Below are positions 43,684 through 52,979 of a DNA stretch of 64,000 nt, piece by piece (positions within the stretch are counted from its first letter, which is position 1; each line of letters begins with the position of its first letter). The position numbers were made by a program, and so were the translations under genes. A model generated the notes under the pieces. The model was given only the letters and a program-made list of their open reading frames with translations. It searched no databases and was not told the DNA's origin. Source of the stretch: Pseudomonas sp. Irchel s3b2 (GTDB taxonomy: Bacteria; Pseudomonadota; Gammaproteobacteria; Pseudomonadales; Pseudomonadaceae). The stretch is from positions 1 to 64,000 of the forward strand of contig NZ_FYEB01000022.1 in assembly GCF_900187445.1 (NCBI RefSeq), read 5' to 3'.

Positions 43684-44390
43684 TCAGAGCCAACAGAGGT
43701 TTCGGCCTGATCGAGTTGCTGATCGCCCTGGCGTTGAGTCTGGTGGTGATTCTGGGTGTGGCGCAGATTTTCATCGCGGCTAAAAACACCTACGTCAGCC
43801 AGAGCACTGCCGCCGGCATGCAAGAAGATGCACGGTTTGTCCTGAGCAAGATGATTCAGGAGATCCGCATGGTCGGCATGTTCGGTTGCCTGGGTACGAT
43901 TACCGACGAAAGCTCGGCAGGGAGTTTCAATGCCAGTCAGATCACGCCGATCAGTTGGGACAATGCCAACCAGAAATTGACCCTGGTGACGGCGGATATC
44001 GGCAGTGGTGGCGGTGCGCCGACCTGGACGGTCATTTCCGATTGCCGCAATACCGCGACGGCCCATAACGGTGTCCCCACGCCGACGTCGGGGCAGTTGG
44101 CGTTCCCGATCCGGCGGCTGGTCTACAGCTTCAGCAACGACCAACTGCTGATGGGTTCCGGTACCACACCGATACAGCAGGTGCTGGTGAACAATGTCAG
44201 TGAGTTCAATGTGAGCTTCGGCCTCGCCAGTTCGGGCACGGATACGGCTGCCTCCAGCTACAGCAGCAATCCATCCGATCCGGCGCGAATCCGCAGTGTG
44301 CGACTGACGCTGAAGCTGAGGGACCCGAACAACCGGGTACACGAACAAACCTTCAACGTGGTTGCCGCCTTGCGCAACCGGTTGCCATGA
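43680..44390 (+). CDS. pilW: Type IV minor pilin PilW
   Basis: A 236-residue prepilin-like protein with the site RG-FGLIELLIALALSLVVILG, then a strand-rich globular domain (QEIRMVGMFGCLG). PilW is needed for the minor pilin tip and pilus assembly. ATGA overlaps exist on both ends. Confidence 0.9.
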   Translation: MIRANRGFGLIELLIALALSLVVILGVAQIFIAAKNTYVSQSTAAGMQEDARFVLSKMIQEIRMVGMFGCLGTITDESSAGSFNASQITPISWDNANQKLTLVTADIGSGGGAPTWTVISDCRNTATAHNGVPTPTSGQLAFPIRRLVYSFSNDQLLMGSGTTPIQQVLVNNVSEFNVSFGLASSGTDTAASSYSSNPSDPARIRSVRLTLKLRDPNNRVHEQTFNVVAALRNRLP

Positions 44391-44401
44391 GGGGAGGGCC
44401 G

Positions 44402-44881
44402 ATGAGTATTTCTCCCATGCCCCCTCACGCCCAGCGCGGTATGGCACTGTTGGTCAGCCTGGTGTTTCTGCTGGTGCTGACGTTGATCGGTCTTTCGTCG
44501 ATGCAAAGCGCTACGTTGCAGGAAAAAATGGCCGGCAGCGTGATCCTGCGCAATCAGTCGTTCCAGGGCGCGGAAGCGGCGTTGCGCGTCGGTGAAAGCG
44601 CGGTGCAACTGATTACCTATTCATTGCCGGTTTGCAGCGGTACCAGCCAATGCGCGCCGCCGGCCGAGGCGTCAGTCGTTACCGCCGCCGGGTTCAACTC
44701 CGTCTCGGGGGTGACCTGGATCGCCTCCGGCAGTGGCTTTTACGGGGTGCAGAACATCGGCACCACACTGACGGCCGTGAACGTACCGAGCAACACGTCG
44801 GCAACGCTGTACCGGGTGACCGCCGTGGGCATCGCAGGCAACTCGCGCAGTGTGGTGGAGAGTATTTATGCGAAGTACTGA
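44402..44881 (+). CDS. pilX: Type IV minor pilin PilX
   Basis: A 159-residue prepilin with the site QRG-MALLVSLVFLLVLTLIGLSS. An earlier ATG at 44387 overlaps the pilW stop, but ATG 44402 has GGGGAGGG 4-8 bases upstream, so I prefer it. The globular part contains a cysteine pair (CSGTSQC). The 3' end overlaps pilY1 by 14 bases. Confidence 0.85.
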   Translation: MSISPMPPHAQRGMALLVSLVFLLVLTLIGLSSMQSATLQEKMAGSVILRNQSFQGAEAALRVGESAVQLITYSLPVCSGTSQCAPPAEASVVTAAGFNSVSGVTWIASGSGFYGVQNIGTTLTAVNVPSNTSATLYRVTAVGIAGNSRSVVESIYAKY

Positions 44882-47800
44882 GACCCGCACAGGCTGGCGC
44901 CGTTGGTTGTTGCAGTTGTTCTGCGGCGCGGTGTTGAGCCTTTATCTGGCAGCGCCGACTTACGCCTTCACCCCCTCGGATTCGCCGCTGTTGAACGCCG
45001 CCGCCGTGGCACCCAATGTGATGCTGTTACTCGATGACTCGAAGGGTATGAACAGCATTATCTGGGCGGCAGGCTTCGACCCGACGGTCGCACGTCCCCC
45101 GGTGGCTATTTGCCTCTCCAATGGTTCGTGCAACAAAGGCCGAGAGCTTGACGTGGCTGATGGCAATATTCCCTTGTCGAGTTTGACTCATGGAACATGC
45201 TCAAAGGCCGGATGGTACGGTTTTTATATGAACAGCGTTTCCGGTCTGGATTCGCTTTGCCTCAAGCTTCCCGATCCGGTGGGCCGCGAGGACACCCTAT
45301 ATACCGCGAATTACCTGTCCTATCTGATAACCCTGGCCAACAATTCCGACCGGGATTTCACTGATGGTTCGATTCCCAATGATTACCGGATGAATGTGGC
45401 GCGCACCGTTTCCAAAACATTGGTGGCCAGCAACCGCTCGCTGCGAATAGGCCTTGCGACATTCAATCTGGCCGTCGGCAATCATAAGAACGACGGCGGT
45501 TACATCGTCCGTTCGGTCAGTGATTTGTCGGCAGTCAGCGGCAGCGTGACTCAGGCTCAGGCTGATACCAACTACAACGAATTGATCGCCGGAATCGATG
45601 AGCTGAGCGCACAGGCCAGTGTGCCGCTGGCTGAAGCCTATTACGAGATCACCCGCTATTTCCGTGGGATGACGCCTTACAACAACTCGACGCCCACCAC
45701 CTACACCAGTCCGATTCAGTATCGCTGCCAGAGAAATTACGGGGTGGTGATCACCGGTGGTCTGCCGACCTTCGATCACACCTTTCCGACCGATGATCCG
45801 CTGGGTGGCAACCGCTTACCGAACTGGGATGGTATCAGTAACGATGGCGCCAACCCCGTCGGCGACAAAGAGGGCGACACCTTTTATCTGGATGACATCG
45901 CCAAGTTCGCCTTCGATATTGACATGCGGTCCACGGGTACCGACATCACAGGAAAAGGCTGGAACGCCCTGGATTTTCCCAAGCAGAACCTCAACACCTA
46001 TACAGTGGGTTTCACCACGGCAAACCAGATGTTGTCGGATGCCGCCAGCTATGGACAGGGTAAGTACTACCAGGCGACCGACAGTACGGGGCTCAACAGC
46101 GCATTGTCTTCAGCCTTGAGCGACATCACCGCCAAGGCCGGGTCGGGCGGCAGCGGCGTGACCAGTGGCACGACCCTGACCAGCAATTCGAGCTACTTCC
46201 AGACCAGCTACGATACCAAGGACTGGCGCGGCACCATCAAGTCCTTTGGTTTCACGTCGGCGGGTGCAGTTAACACGGCTACGGTGCTGTGGACTACCGA
46301 TACCACTATCGTGCCGGGTGCCACCGCGCCGATATACCAGTCCTGGAATACCCAAACCAACGCGGCTGTCACCCTGGCTTACAGCAATTTCTCAGCGGCC
46401 CAGCAGACATCCCTCAGCCAGGGGCTGCCTAGCGGTATTACCGGCAGCGATCTGCTGGAGTGGAGCAAAGGCACTAACAAAACCGGACTGAAAGTGCGTG
46501 GCGTATTGCTCGGCGACATCATCAATTCGCCACTGGTGCTGGCCGCACCCACGGACCACACCGCGTCCGATCTGGTGGGCGATACCAGCTACAGCACCTA
46601 CTTGACCACCAAAGCCGCGAATATGAATGCCAGCCTGGTGGTGAACGCCAACGACGGATTCGTAAATGTCATCAACTCGACCAATGGTGTCAGGCGTTAT
46701 GCCTACATGCCCTCCAGCGTGTTGCCATCGCTCAAGGACATCGCTGACCCCATTTACATCAATGGTGTGAGCCACAAGTTTTTGGTCGACGGCCAGGTCG
46801 GTGTGTTCGATGCCCAACTCGATAGCGCCTGGAAAACCCTGGCGATTGGCGGAACAGGGGCGGGCGGCAAAACCTTTTATGCGGTGCAATTGTTCGACGC
46901 ATCGGCCGGCAACGTGACTAATGCGTTGTGGGAAATCAGTGCGCCGGCCACGGCCAGTACGGCGAACGTTTTCAATGATCTGGGTTATGCCTATGCGCGC
47001 CCGGAAGTGGCACGCTTGGCTGATGGTCGCTGGGCCGCGTTCATCTCCAACGGCTATGGCAGCAACTCCGGGGTGGCGGCGCTGTATGTGGTGGATATTC
47101 GCGACGGCTCGCTGATCAAGAAAATCGTGATCGACAGTACAGAAACCAGCAACGGCCTGTCCTCGGTCAAGCTCAGGGTCAACTCGCAGAACGTGGTGCA
47201 GGCTGCCTATGGTGGCGACCTGAAAGGGCGCTTGTGGAAGTTCGATTTGAGCGGCGCCACCACGGATACCTGGGGCGTGGCGTTTTCTGGCAAGCCATTG
47301 TTCACCACCGCGGGTGGCGCAACCCAGCCGATCACCGTACAACCATTGCTCGCCGATCACGCATTGGGCGGCAAGGAAGTGTTCTTCGGCACCGGGAAAC
47401 TCAATGAGACCGCCGACAAGACCAACAAGGATCTCCAGGCGTTCTACGCCGTATGGGATGCCGAGGGCGGCGCGGGGCAAATCACCACTTCCAGTTTGCA
47501 GGCGCAGTCGGTGACGGGCGTTTTCTCAGGCAGCACCGGGCAATTCATCACCACCAGCCAGAACGAAGTGACCTACCCGGCAAAGAAAGGCTGGTACTTG
47601 CCGCTGGTGTACAACAATGTGCTGACGGGAGAGCGGGTGATCAATCAGGCCAGCCTGGTGTCGGGGCGAATCGTGTTTACCACGGCCAGTATGGAAGCCA
47701 CGGATCCCTGTGCCAGCTTCGGCACCGGCAAACTGGTCGAACTCGATGCATTCAGCGGTAAGATGCTCAATTACGCGGTGCTCGACACCAATGCTGACGG

Positions 47801-47987
47801 GACAGTCGACAGCACTGACACGATTTCCAGCGGGGTGATTTTCACCGGTGGTATTCCGACCCTGAACGCGGTCGTCAATGACGCTACCCGCAAGATTGTG
47901 AACGACTCCGGTGGTGGCGTGACCACTCTGGTGGAAAAAGCCGGTGACGGCAGCGCCCGTCGCATCATGTGGCGACAAATACAGTAA
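44868..47987 (+). CDS. pilY1: PilY1-like pilus tip/adhesion protein
   Basis: A 1039-residue exported protein with a signal peptide (about 8-33, cut after TYA). The N-terminal region (about 45-370) is a von Willebrand A-like domain but its metal-ion motif reads DDSKG, not the full DxSxS. The C-terminal half is a beta-propeller (PilY1 domain) with a calcium-loop-like DTNADGTVDSTD near residue 975. It is shorter than the 1161-residue P. aeruginosa protein, mainly in the N-terminal part. In relatives it acts in pilus extension, surface sensing and adhesion. Start at ATG 44868 follows GGAG; overlaps pilX. Start of a two-gene end with pilE. Confidence 0.88.
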   Translation: MRSTETRTGWRRWLLQLFCGAVLSLYLAAPTYAFTPSDSPLLNAAAVAPNVMLLLDDSKGMNSIIWAAGFDPTVARPPVAICLSNGSCNKGRELDVADGNIPLSSLTHGTCSKAGWYGFYMNSVSGLDSLCLKLPDPVGREDTLYTANYLSYLITLANNSDRDFTDGSIPNDYRMNVARTVSKTLVASNRSLRIGLATFNLAVGNHKNDGGYIVRSVSDLSAVSGSVTQAQADTNYNELIAGIDELSAQASVPLAEAYYEITRYFRGMTPYNNSTPTTYTSPIQYRCQRNYGVVITGGLPTFDHTFPTDDPLGGNRLPNWDGISNDGANPVGDKEGDTFYLDDIAKFAFDIDMRSTGTDITGKGWNALDFPKQNLNTYTVGFTTANQMLSDAASYGQGKYYQATDSTGLNSALSSALSDITAKAGSGGSGVTSGTTLTSNSSYFQTSYDTKDWRGTIKSFGFTSAGAVNTATVLWTTDTTIVPGATAPIYQSWNTQTNAAVTLAYSNFSAAQQTSLSQGLPSGITGSDLLEWSKGTNKTGLKVRGVLLGDIINSPLVLAAPTDHTASDLVGDTSYSTYLTTKAANMNASLVVNANDGFVNVINSTNGVRRYAYMPSSVLPSLKDIADPIYINGVSHKFLVDGQVGVFDAQLDSAWKTLAIGGTGAGGKTFYAVQLFDASAGNVTNALWEISAPATASTANVFNDLGYAYARPEVARLADGRWAAFISNGYGSNSGVAALYVVDIRDGSLIKKIVIDSTETSNGLSSVKLRVNSQNVVQAAYGGDLKGRLWKFDLSGATTDTWGVAFSGKPLFTTAGGATQPITVQPLLADHALGGKEVFFGTGKLNETADKTNKDLQAFYAVWDAEGGAGQITTSSLQAQSVTGVFSGSTGQFITTSQNEVTYPAKKGWYLPLVYNNVLTGERVINQASLVSGRIVFTTASMEATDPCASFGTGKLVELDAFSGKMLNYAVLDTNADGTVDSTDTISSGVIFTGGIPTLNAVVNDATRKIVNDSGGGVTTLVEKAGDGSARRIMWRQIQ

Positions 47988-48001
47988 GTGAGAGTTGAGG
48001 C

Positions 48002-48403
48002 ATGCGCAGATCAAACCGAGGTTTTACCCTGATCGAAATCATGATCGTGATTGCGATCATCGGGATCGTCATCACTATTGGCTACCCGAGCCTCACCGAA
48101 TATGTAAAAAAGGGCCGCCGCACTGAAGTGGCCGGGCTGCTTTCCGAGCAGGCGCAGATTCTGGAGCGTTTCTATACGAAGAGTAATGCCTACACCGGCG
48201 CCACCGGTCTGAGCGCCGGCAATGACTTCTATACCATCACCCCGACCTTGACCGATCAGACTTTCCTGCTGACGGCAACACGCAAGGCCGGTTCGTCCAT
48301 GGCGAGCGACAAGTGCGGTGATTTCACCCTCACCAATACCGGTGTCAGAAGCATGGTCAATGCTACATCCGGCTTGACCACCAAGGATTGCTGGGGGCGC
48401 TGA
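48002..48403 (+). CDS. pilE: Type IV minor pilin PilE
   Basis: A 133-residue prepilin with site NRG-FTLIEIMIVIAIIGIVITIGYP, an alpha-beta roll, and a terminal cysteine pair (SDKCGDF and KDCWGR). The ATG at 48002 is 14 bases after the pilY1 stop with GAG upstream, so no pilY2 gene lies between, in contrast to PAO1. It completes the operon fimU-pilVWXY1-pilE. Confidence 0.88.
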   Translation: MRRSNRGFTLIEIMIVIAIIGIVITIGYPSLTEYVKKGRRTEVAGLLSEQAQILERFYTKSNAYTGATGLSAGNDFYTITPTLTDQTFLLTATRKAGSSMASDKCGDFTLTNTGVRSMVNATSGLTTKDCWGR

Positions 48404-48459
48404 GTTTCTTTTTCGGGCGCCCTTTGCGCTCTCTGTCTATTGAACGGTTGGATCAGAAC

Positions 48460-49560
48460 ATGAGCAGGCAACAGCAAGTAGTGATTGTCGGTGGCGGGGT
48501 GATTGGCCTGCTGACGGCGTTCAATCTCGCGTCCGAAGTGCAGAGCGTTGTGTTGCTGGACCGCTTGAACGTTGGTCAGGAATCCTCCTGGGCCGGTGGC
48601 GGGATCGTCTCGCCGCTCTATCCGTGGCGCTACAGCCCGGCGGTCACTGCGTTGGCTCATTGGTCTCAGGATTTTTATCCACAGCTGGCGGAACGTCTGT
48701 TCGCCGCCACGGGTGTCGATCCTGAAGTGCATACCACCGGGTTGTACTGGCTGGACCTGGATGACGAGGCCGAAGCGCTTGCCTGGGCCAAACGGGAAAA
48801 CCGTCCGCTGAAGGTTGTGGATATCGCTGCGGTCCACGATGCGGTGCCGGTATTGGGCGCCGGTTTTTCGCGGGCGATCTACATGGCCGATGTGGCCAAT
48901 GTGCGTAATCCTCGGTTGGTGAAATCCCTCAAGGCCGCTTTGCTGGCGCTGCCGAACGTGACAATTCATGAGCAATGCGAGGTCAGCGGGTTTATCCGTG
49001 AAGGCGCCGCCGTGGTCGGGGTGCAGACTTCGGTGGGGGCCATTCGGGGTGATGAGGTGGTTTTGACGGCGGGGGCCTGGAGTGGGGACTTGCTGAAAAA
49101 ACTGGGTCTGGAGTTGCCGGTCGAGCCGGTCAAAGGCCAGATGATTCTCTATAAGTGCGCGGCGGATTTCCTTCCGAGCATGGTCCTGGCCAAGGGGCGT
49201 TATGCTATTCCTCGGCGCGATGGGCACATTTTGATCGGCAGTACGCTGGAGCATGAAGGCTTCGACAAGACGCCGACCGACACCGCGCTGGAAAGCCTGA
49301 AGGCCTCGGCGGTGGAGTTGATTCCGGCGCTGGCGGATGCCGAAGTGGTGGGGCATTGGGCCGGGTTGCGGCCGGGCTCGCCGGAAGGGATTCCCTATAT
49401 TGGCCGGGTGCCGGGGTTTGACGGGCTCTGGCTCAACTGCGGGCATTACCGTAACGGGCTGGTGCTGGCGCCGGCATCGTGTCAATTGTTTGCGGATGTG
49501 ATGCTGGGGCGGTCGCCGATTATCGACCCTGCGCCGTATGCGCCGGCCGGGCGGATCTGA
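48460..49560 (+). CDS. thiO: ThiO-like FAD-dependent amino-acid oxidase
   Basis: A 366-residue flavoprotein with an N-terminal Rossmann fold (VVIVGGGVIGLLTAFNL) and the late DAO motif GHWAGLRPGSPEGIPYIGRVPG with GHYRNGLVLAP. Family members are glycine or D-amino acid oxidases producing the imine and hydrogen peroxide; ThiO supplies thiazole synthesis. Whether this one serves thiamine or general D-amino acid use is undecided. Start ATG 48460 with no strong site nearby. It follows pilE by 56 bases and precedes the pilR 3' end. Confidence 0.85.
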   Translation: MSRQQQVVIVGGGVIGLLTAFNLASEVQSVVLLDRLNVGQESSWAGGGIVSPLYPWRYSPAVTALAHWSQDFYPQLAERLFAATGVDPEVHTTGLYWLDLDDEAEALAWAKRENRPLKVVDIAAVHDAVPVLGAGFSRAIYMADVANVRNPRLVKSLKAALLALPNVTIHEQCEVSGFIREGAAVVGVQTSVGAIRGDEVVLTAGAWSGDLLKKLGLELPVEPVKGQMILYKCAADFLPSMVLAKGRYAIPRRDGHILIGSTLEHEGFDKTPTDTALESLKASAVELIPALADAEVVGHWAGLRPGSPEGIPYIGRVPGFDGLWLNCGHYRNGLVLAPASCQLFADVMLGRSPIIDPAPYAPAGRI

Positions 49561-49590
49561 CCGAACGATCTTTGTTGTCGGTCAGATCGC

Positions 49591-49681
49591 CTTCGCGGGC
49601 AAGCCTCGCTCCTACAGATTGATGTCGTTCACAAATTTATTGATCAACTCAAATCTGTAGGAGCGAGGCTTGCCCGCGAAG
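49591..49681. repeat. REP pair
   Basis: CTTCGCGGGCAAGCCTCGCT (from 49591) and its complement ending 49681 around a 43-base spacer, between convergent thiO and pilR. Confidence 0.92.
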
Positions 49682-49687
49682 GGGCCC

Positions 49688-51028
49688 TCAATCCAAGCCC
49701 AATTTCTTGAGCCTGTAACGCATCGACCGAAACGACAGATTCAACCGCTGAGCCGCCGCCGTGCGGTTCCAACGGGTTTCTTCCAGGGCCTGGAGGATGA
49801 GTTTGCGTTCGACGTTTTCCAGATAGGCTTCCAGATTGTCGATCTGCGTCAGGTCCGGCACACCGCCATCCGGGTTGCAGTTGCCTTCGGCCAGCCGTAG
49901 GTCGCTGGTTTCTATTTGTTTGTTCTCGCACAAGGTGTGCGCCCGTTCGAGCATGTTCTCCAATTCCCGCACGTTCCCTGGAAAACGATAGCTTTTCAGT
50001 GCGTCGAGGGCTTGTGGGTGGAGTTTTGCGGCGGGTTGGCCAGTGCCGGTCGCCAGTCGCTTGAGCATATTGTTGGCCAGAAGCTCAATGTCGTCGCGGC
50101 GTTCGCGCAAGGGTGGCACCCGCAGCTCGATCACGTTCAGCCGGTAGTACAAGTCCTGGCGAAAGCGTTCGGCGGCGACTTCGGCATCGAGGTCTTTGTG
50201 GGTGGCGCAGAGGATGCGCACATCGACCACGGTTTCCTGCTGGCCACCGATGCTGCGCACGGCTTTCTCTTGAATGGCCCGCAAAAGTTTGACCTGCATC
50301 GCCAGCGGCAGGTCTGCGACTTCATCGAGGAATAAAGTGCCGCCATGAGCGGCCTGGAACAGCCCGGGTTTGTCTTCGATGGCGCCGCTGAAACTGCCTT
50401 TGCGATGGCCGAAAAATTCACTTTCCATTAATTCCGACGGGATAGCCCCGCAGTTCACCGGCACGAACGGTCGGCTGGCGCGTGGGCCTTGCTCATGGAT
50501 CAGCCGGGCGACCAACTCTTTGCCGCTGCCGGACTCGCCGCTGATGTACACCGGGGCCTGGCTGCGGGCCAGTTTGTCGATTTGTTTACGCAGGCTGCGC
50601 ATGGGCAAGGAGTCACCCAGCAGCCGACGGTCAATGGCGCTGCTGGCGCCGCCCGGTGCAGGCAAACTCAGCGCGCTGATGACCAGTTCGCGCAGACGGG
50701 TGAGGTCGACCGGTTTGGTCAGAAAATCGAAGGCACCGGCCTTGAGGGCGTTGATTGCTGTCTCCAGGCTGCCGTAGGCGGTGATCATCGCCACTGGCAC
50801 TTGCGCATAACGCTGCTGGATGTGCTGCACCAGCGCCAGACCGGTGCCGTCGGGCAGGCGCATGTCGGTCAGGCACAGGTCGAACGTCTCCCGTGCCAGC
50901 AATGCTTGCGCTTCTGCGAGGTTGCGCGCACTGAAGGTGTCGAGTTTCATCCGTCCCAGGGTGATTTCCAGGAGTTCGCGGATATCCGGCTCGTCGTCGA
51001 CGATCAGGATTTTTTGCCGTGGGCTCAT
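49688..51028 (-). CDS. pilR: Sigma-54 dependent response regulator PilR
   Basis: A 446-residue activator. Receiver domain (about 1-120) with the phosphoacceptor Asp in CLTDMRLPDG and KP switch; AAA+ core with GESGSGKE (Walker A), LFLDEVADL (Walker B) and GSFSGA in place of GAFTGA at the sigma-54 contact loop; C-terminal Fis helix-turn-helix (WNRTAAAQRLNLSFRSMR). It drives pilA transcription in P. aeruginosa. Start ATG 51028 chosen from the family; an in-frame upstream extension to 51124 overlaps pilS. The two genes are 2 bases apart. Confidence 0.93.
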   Translation of the reverse strand: MSPRQKILIVDDEPDIRELLEITLGRMKLDTFSARNLAEAQALLARETFDLCLTDMRLPDGTGLALVQHIQQRYAQVPVAMITAYGSLETAINALKAGAFDFLTKPVDLTRLRELVISALSLPAPGGASSAIDRRLLGDSLPMRSLRKQIDKLARSQAPVYISGESGSGKELVARLIHEQGPRASRPFVPVNCGAIPSELMESEFFGHRKGSFSGAIEDKPGLFQAAHGGTLFLDEVADLPLAMQVKLLRAIQEKAVRSIGGQQETVVDVRILCATHKDLDAEVAAERFRQDLYYRLNVIELRVPPLRERRDDIELLANNMLKRLATGTGQPAAKLHPQALDALKSYRFPGNVRELENMLERAHTLCENKQIETSDLRLAEGNCNPDGGVPDLTQIDNLEAYLENVERKLILQALEETRWNRTAAAQRLNLSFRSMRYRLKKLGLD

Positions 51029-51030
51029 GT

Positions 51031-52620
51031 TCAACTTTGTTTCCGTCCGTGAGCAAAGGTGATGCGAAAGCAGCCGCCGCCTTGGCGTGGTTTGAAGTCT
51101 AGGCGGGCTTGATTGCTTTCGCACAGCTCACGGGACAGATAAAGCCCCAGGCCAGTACCCTGGCTGCTGGTGGTGAAGAACGGTTCGAACAAATGCGTGC
51201 GCTGGTCCGGCGCCACGCCGGGGCCATCGTCCAGGACTTCAAGGGTCGGCAACTGGCTGTCCGGGTCGACAAACAGTTCGAGCCAGGCCTGCGCCTGATC
51301 GTGGTTCAGGGCGCTGTGGCGCCAGGCGTTGCGCAATAGATTGTCGAGAATCTGGGTCAGTTGATTCGGATCCATCAGGGTTTTGAAGTCTCCCGAACCG
51401 ATGCGCAGGTGAATCTGCTGATGCTCGGTCGTAGCTTCGTGGGTTTCGGCGACGAAGTGCTCCAGCCACGGCCGCAGATCAAGCCGTTGCGGCTCGGTTT
51501 GCTGGCGGCGGGACAGTTGCAGGACGTTTTCGATTACCCGATTCATGCGCTGAGAGTGGTCTTGAATGATCTGCGTCAGACGCCGATCCGTGCTGTTCAG
51601 TTCCTCGGATTCCTGCAGCAATTGCGCGGCATGACTGACGGCGCCCAGTGGATTGCGGATCTCATGGGCAATACCGGCGGTCAGGCGACCGAGGGCGGCG
51701 AGTTTCAGTTGCTGGGCTTGTTGAGCGATTTGGGCGATGTCTTCGAGAAAAACCAGCGTCTGGTGGTGCGGGCTTTGGTCCAGGGCAATGAAGCTCGGTT
51801 GCAGCTCCAGGCCATTGCTGGCAATTTTCAGGCTTTGCGGGCGCAAAGTCGGATTGTTGAACCACAGTTGGAGCCGCTCGACCAACGGCATCGCATGATC
51901 GTCGATCAACTGGCCATCCAGTTTTTCCCGCCCCAGCAAGGTCAGGGCGCTGTGATTGGCCAGTTGTACCCGCCGCTGCTCGTCGAGCACCAGAATGCCT
52001 GTGCGCATGCGTTGCAGGATTAGTGCGTTGAGGGCTTCGAGGCCGAGTACTTCGCTGGCCCGCTGCTCGGCCAGGGTTTCGCTGACTTCCAGTCGTCGGA
52101 CCAGACCTTGCACCAACAATGCTGCGGCAAAACACAGGGCGCCGAGGGTGCCGACTTGCAGATAATCGCTGGCGCTGGCGGGGTGGCTGAAGCTCAGCAG
52201 GAAGCTCAAACCGACGATGCCGAGGGCGCCGACCGCGGCAATCAGCAAGCCAATATGCCCGCGCAGCAGGGTATTGCCGATGGCCACTGACACGATCAGC
52301 AAGTTGCCGATGGCGCTGGCCACGCCCCCCGCCGCGTAGAACAGGCCGCACAGCAGCAAGACATCGACCAGCGTCAGGCTGAACAACTGCGCCGGGCGCC
52401 GGGCGTTTCCCAGAAAGACCACCAGCAGGATATTCAGCACCAGGTACGACCAGCTGCCATTGCGCAGCAGGTCGTCATTGGCGAACGTCAGCAACTGGTT
52501 GTCCATGTTGCTGGAGATCAACAGCACCAGGGTGATGCCGACGCTTAAGCGGTAGAGGTGATAGAGGCGCAGCAGGCGCTGGGCCTGTTTGTTGCCAGGG
52601 CTGGACGTCTCAGCGATCAC
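51031..52620 (-). CDS. pilS: Sensor histidine kinase PilS
   Basis: A 529-residue inner-membrane kinase. Six membrane segments in the first 190 residues, then a PAS region (about 195-290) and HisKA with the phospho-acceptor His in IAHEIRNPLGA, N box DNLLRNAWRHS, and G boxes DDGPGVAPD and GTGLGLYLSREL. It phosphorylates PilR. I start at the GTG at 52620, which overlaps the previous gene stop (GTGATCGCTGA), and gives a length near P. aeruginosa PilS (530). An upstream TTG at 52674 would extend it by 18 residues into the overlapping gene. Confidence 0.9.
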   Translation of the reverse strand: MIAETSSPGNKQAQRLLRLYHLYRLSVGITLVLLISSNMDNQLLTFANDDLLRNGSWSYLVLNILLVVFLGNARRPAQLFSLTLVDVLLLCGLFYAAGGVASAIGNLLIVSVAIGNTLLRGHIGLLIAAVGALGIVGLSFLLSFSHPASASDYLQVGTLGALCFAAALLVQGLVRRLEVSETLAEQRASEVLGLEALNALILQRMRTGILVLDEQRRVQLANHSALTLLGREKLDGQLIDDHAMPLVERLQLWFNNPTLRPQSLKIASNGLELQPSFIALDQSPHHQTLVFLEDIAQIAQQAQQLKLAALGRLTAGIAHEIRNPLGAVSHAAQLLQESEELNSTDRRLTQIIQDHSQRMNRVIENVLQLSRRQQTEPQRLDLRPWLEHFVAETHEATTEHQQIHLRIGSGDFKTLMDPNQLTQILDNLLRNAWRHSALNHDQAQAWLELFVDPDSQLPTLEVLDDGPGVAPDQRTHLFEPFFTTSSQGTGLGLYLSRELCESNQARLDFKPRQGGGCFRITFAHGRKQS

Positions 52621-52843
52621 TGGAGCCCGGGCCTTGCTCAAGATGAGCCTGGCTGCAATACCACTGCTGTTCAAGTCTCAGCGCACGGTCGCGGGGCAGG
52701 TGTACGCCGCAATGGGCGCAACGCACCATGGGAGGGGCATCCTGTTCGCGTGGTGTATGGGGCCCAGACGTAGGACCTTTGAACTTGCGCCAGAGCCATA
52801 CCGCCGCGGCAATCAGGACGATCCAGAACAATAAACGAAGCAT
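52610..52843 (-). CDS. PP0621-family small membrane protein with zinc-ribbon-like cysteines
   Basis: A 77-residue protein with an N-terminal membrane helix (MLRLLFWIVLIAAAVWLW) followed by a cytoplasmic tail with cysteines CAHCGVHL and YCSQAHL. It resembles, from memory, the PP0621 family of Pseudomonas; function unknown. It overlaps the start of pilS by 11 bases and likely heads the operon with pilSR. ATG 52843 has GCTCACC upstream on its coding strand; a Shine-Dalgarno-like site is weak. Confidence 0.75.
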   Translation of the reverse strand: MLRLLFWIVLIAAAVWLWRKFKGPTSGPHTPREQDAPPMVRCAHCGVHLPRDRALRLEQQWYCSQAHLEQGPGSSDR

Positions 52844-52932
52844 GGTGAGCTGCTTTTTGATTAATGAAATGGCAGTTTAGCCAAGGACGGAGCAGGCGCA
52901 CAGCGCAATACGCCCAACCCTGAAATCCGGCA

Positions 52933-52962
52933 ACAAAAAAGGCGCCTCGAAAGGCGCCTTCT
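52933..52962 (-). terminator. Terminator of bamD
   Basis: On the minus strand, AAGGCGCC/GGCGCCTT arms with a TTCGA loop and a T-run. Located 18 bases past the bamD stop. Confidence 0.92.
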
Positions 52963-52979
52963 CGGCACAATCCCCAGCG

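Noticed and set aside
52621..52674. 18-codon extension of pilS
   Set aside because: It lies inside the upstream gene; the GTG at 52620 with an 11-base overlap gives the expected length.
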